Of a DNA stretch of 64,000 bases, positions 61,504-64,000 are shown one piece after another. Numbering within the stretch: the first letter of the stretch is position 1; each line of letters begins with the position of its first letter. Under the pieces are notes generated by a model. The model searched no databases, had not been told where the DNA came from, and saw only the letters and a list, made by a program, of their open reading frames with translations. The DNA lies in assembly GCF_028858725.1 (NCBI RefSeq), contig NC_084790.1:2858001-2922000 (forward strand). The letters run 5' to 3'. Source of the stretch: Colius striatus. Taxonomy: Eukaryota > Chordata > Aves > Coliiformes > Coliidae. The position numbers and the translations under genes were made by a program.

Positions 61504-64000
61504 CTAATCCCCTTTGGCCTCCTCCAGGATCTGGGGCAGGCTCTGGTCCTTGCGCGTCGGCAGCGGTTTGGCGGCGCTGCCGTAGTCCTGGATGGCCTTG
61601 GGCTCGTTGGTGTGGTAGGAGCCCTTGTAGCGGTGGTAGTAGAAGTAAAGCAGCACCAGCAGTGCCCCGATCAGCAGGAGCAGGAAGATCACGACTGCGG
61701 GGGAGAGGCAGCGGTGAGGGGCTGAGGGAGGGGGCTCAGGGTTCGGGGGGGTGTCAGACAAGCCGGGTGGCTTCACTTACACCCGATGATGATCCCGATC
61801 CAGCCATCATCGTGCACGTGGGGGAACTCTGCAAAGACAGAGTAGGGACGGGGTATTGCTGCACAGCAGGGTGTTGTGCTGGAGCATCCCCCTCTGCTTG
61901 CTCGAGGGGCTTTGTGCCTGCTGGGGTCCTACCACAGCCCCTACCTGTGCCCATGTACCAGGGGTCCATCTCGGGAGGGATGAGGATGGTGGTGAGGGGG
62001 AGCATGGAGGCACAGCTCGACTCCACCAGCTCCCCCCGGATGCTGTAGGGCCGCACGACGCTGGTGGGGCGGAAGATGGCTTTGAGGGGGACGAGGCTGT
62101 TGAACTTCACCCCCGAGAGGCAGCCCGAGAAGCCGGGCGTGTTGTAGCGCTGGATCTCGGGGTCGATCACACCGGTCTCTGCCGGGGCACAGAAGGAGAA
62201 GGCTCATCCCCCTGCAGAGGGCTGGGCAGACAGACCCCAGAGATCCCAGTGTGGGAAGGGGGCAGCCAAGAGCAGGACCCAGCTCACCCATCACGCGCCC
62301 CAGGTACAGGTTTTTGGGTGAGTCCAGCTTGCTGTCCACAAACAGGGAGAACTGCTGCTCCATGACGGGGAGATAGTCCACCTGGGAGGCAGGCACACGG
62401 CATCAGCGCCTACTGAGCTTCCTCTGCCTCCTGCCACGCTGCCTGTGGCCCCTCCCAGCCCGACACACAGCCCCACAGGTTCCGTCGGGGAGGCTGCCCC
62501 AGCCCTGACCTGTGTGTAGAGCGTGCGGTGCAGCCGGGTGATGTTGACGCGGTGGGGCCTCCCGTCCGTCACCGGTTTGGTGGTGAGGGCGAAGACATAG
62601 GGGCTGGTGCCCAACTGGTAGCGCAGCTGCAGGCTCCCTGCGGGCAGAGCAGGGCCGTCAGCAGTGCTGAGCCTCTCAGGGGGTGAGTGACTGGCATCAG
62701 AGGGGAGAGTCCCAGGCCACCCCAGCACCCAAGGGAGGTCCCTTGCCCTCACCATCGTCCTTGATGAGCACAGCCATGTAGTCCTTGACGAAGGTGCTGA
62801 CATAGAGCAGCACGGCTGGCGCCGAGGTGGTGCTGAAGCTGAAGCTGACCTCCTCGCTGGTGAGGTTGTAGCCGGGCAGGGGCTGCCAGGGGCTGCTGAC
62901 GATGCTGGCGAACTCGCGGGCGGCGTACAGCGACATCGGCAGAATGTTGTACCGCACCCAGGTGCCCTCCTCGAAATACCCACCGATGTCTGCAGAGGGA
63001 CACACAAGGTGATGGGGGAGCCGTGGCCCCAGGGGAAGAGTCCCCAAGCCCGGGGAAGGTGGGCTCAGCCCCTCACCGTGGTTGCAGAAGGGCCCGTCGA
63101 AGGCGGAGATGCTGCAGTTGCAGCTATAGTGGCTGTAGCGCTCGACGCAGAGCCCGCTGTTCTGGCACGGCACCGGCGGGTCCTGGCAGTGCCCGGTGCA
63201 GTTGACCCTCACGCCCTCCGTCTCGTTGGCTTTGCCCTCCAGGTTGAGGGTCACCCCGTTCATCCGCAGCGCCCGCAGGCAGCCCAGGAACGGCCGCATC
63301 TTGTGCTCGGCTGCGCCTGCAGCGGGGACCGAGACTCAGAGTGTGGCAGGACCCGGGGACAGGGGGGCCCACGGCTGCAGGGAGGGAGGCTCTCACCGAC
63401 ATAGAGGGGCCTGTCAAAATTGAGGTGGACGAAGCTCTGCGGGGGAGCCTGCCTCACCACCCAGGGCAGCTTGTCCACCCGCAGCCGTGCCAGCTTGACG
63501 TTGAGTTCTGCCTTCACCTGGTGCCACTCGTCGTCGTTCCAGGGCACCACTGAACGCACCGTCAGGTTCTCATCCCCGTTCCCGATGTCGTAGGCAAACA
63601 CCACGTCTCTGGTGGCTGCAGGGACACCACTCTGGTGAGGAGGAACCCCCCAGCCCTGCTGCTCCCCCCCCACACACACACTCCCTCTACCCGCCCATAC
63701 TGTTGAGCTCAACACGGATGTAGTTTCGGGAGCCGGGATTCTCCAGGAAGACTCCAGACAGGGCGGTGGTCTTGAAGTAGAAGGAGATGTCAAGGCTGTG
63801 GTTGGCCTGGAAGGTGGGGAAAAGCAGGGCTGCACCCCTGTTGAAGGAGACCGTGTTCCAGGTGTTGCCTGTGGGGAGCAGGAGCAGTAATGAGAGACAG
63901 GCACGGACCCTCTGCAGGCACAAGACCCCGTGGGCACGGACCCTCTGCAAGCAGGGGACCCTTCACAGGTCCAGTCACTCACGGTCTCCATAGCACCGTA
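61504..64000 (-). CDS. CNTNAP1: Contactin-associated protein 1 (Caspr), C-terminal part
   Basis: Caspr is the axonal membrane protein that, with contactin 1, holds the paranodal septate-like junctions of myelinated axons. Exons on the minus strand: 64000-63983 (cut by the window edge), 63868-63701, 63615-63397, 63316-63077, 62989-62753, 62637-62510, 62381-62288, 62178-61945, 61828-61781, 61694-61504, all phase-consistent, about 525 aa. Domain order: a laminin G domain ([20 protein letters not shown] to [11 protein letters not shown]); an EGF-like repeat ([29 protein letters not shown]); another laminin G domain ([15 protein letters not shown] to [14 protein letters not shown]); then a membrane span ([20 protein letters not shown]). 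The tail starts with the protein 4.1-binding [13 protein letters not shown] and ends [11 protein letters not shown], only about 43 residues long. Human Caspr has a longer proline-rich tail between these two blocks. The rest of the gene lies right of the window. Confidence 0.96.

Overview
This is a bird-like (avian) nuclear chromosome segment. Multi-exon vertebrate genes with short GT-AG introns and CpG-island promoters are packed into a GC-rich stretch. The only abundant repeats are CR1 LINE fragments that end in the ATTCTATG-type octamer. Density and GC content fit a microchromosome. From memory, the gene order matches human 17q21 (CNTNAP1-EZH1-RAMP2-VPS25-WNK4-COA3-CNTD1-BECN1), here read in the opposite direction. 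The species cannot be fixed from the sequence.

Layout, left to right: the 3' two thirds of BECN1 (+, 1-3429); CNTD1 (-, 4674-9645), tail-to-tail with BECN1; a shared promoter with three CCAAT boxes and a palindromic CRE; COA3 (+, 10055-10459); WNK4 (-, 11574-25030, 20 coding exons); a 6.7 kb stretch without genes (25.03-31.76 kb); VPS25 (-, 31764-34169); RAMP2 (-, 34884-37119); a second, diverged RAMP-family gene (-, 38673-40380); EZH1 (+, coding 42493-57669, 3' UTR to about 59.64 kb); and the 3' third of CNTNAP1 (-, 61504-64000). I worked out exon joins by hand. In every gene complete in the window the phases close and the protein length is close to the human one: CNTD1 310 aa, COA3 105, WNK4 1274, VPS25 174, RAMP2 176, EZH1 746.

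The genes belong to separate pathways: autophagy (BECN1), meiotic crossover control (CNTD1), cytochrome c oxidase assembly (COA3), renal ion transport kinase signalling (WNK4), ESCRT-II sorting (VPS25), adrenomedullin/calcitonin receptor accessory proteins (RAMP2 and its neighbour), Polycomb histone methylation (EZH1) and the axon-glia paranodal junction (CNTNAP1).

The strongest lead is the RAMP-family gene next to RAMP2. It keeps all six ectodomain cysteines of RAMP1/RAMP3, which RAMP2 does not, but has an altered transmembrane region and a long Cys/Pro-rich tail. I know of no human gene at this position. Other leads: a 32-bp GC-box minisatellite immediately upstream of EZH1 exon 1; an in-frame upstream EZH1 start; a GC-AG intron in EZH1; a stop-free 87-bp COA3 intron whose length is a multiple of three; a CNTNAP1 tail without the proline-rich stretch; and a strong sense-strand bias of intronic CR1 copies (13 of 14). 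I saw no retroviral or LTR element, CRISPR array, tRNA or rRNA.
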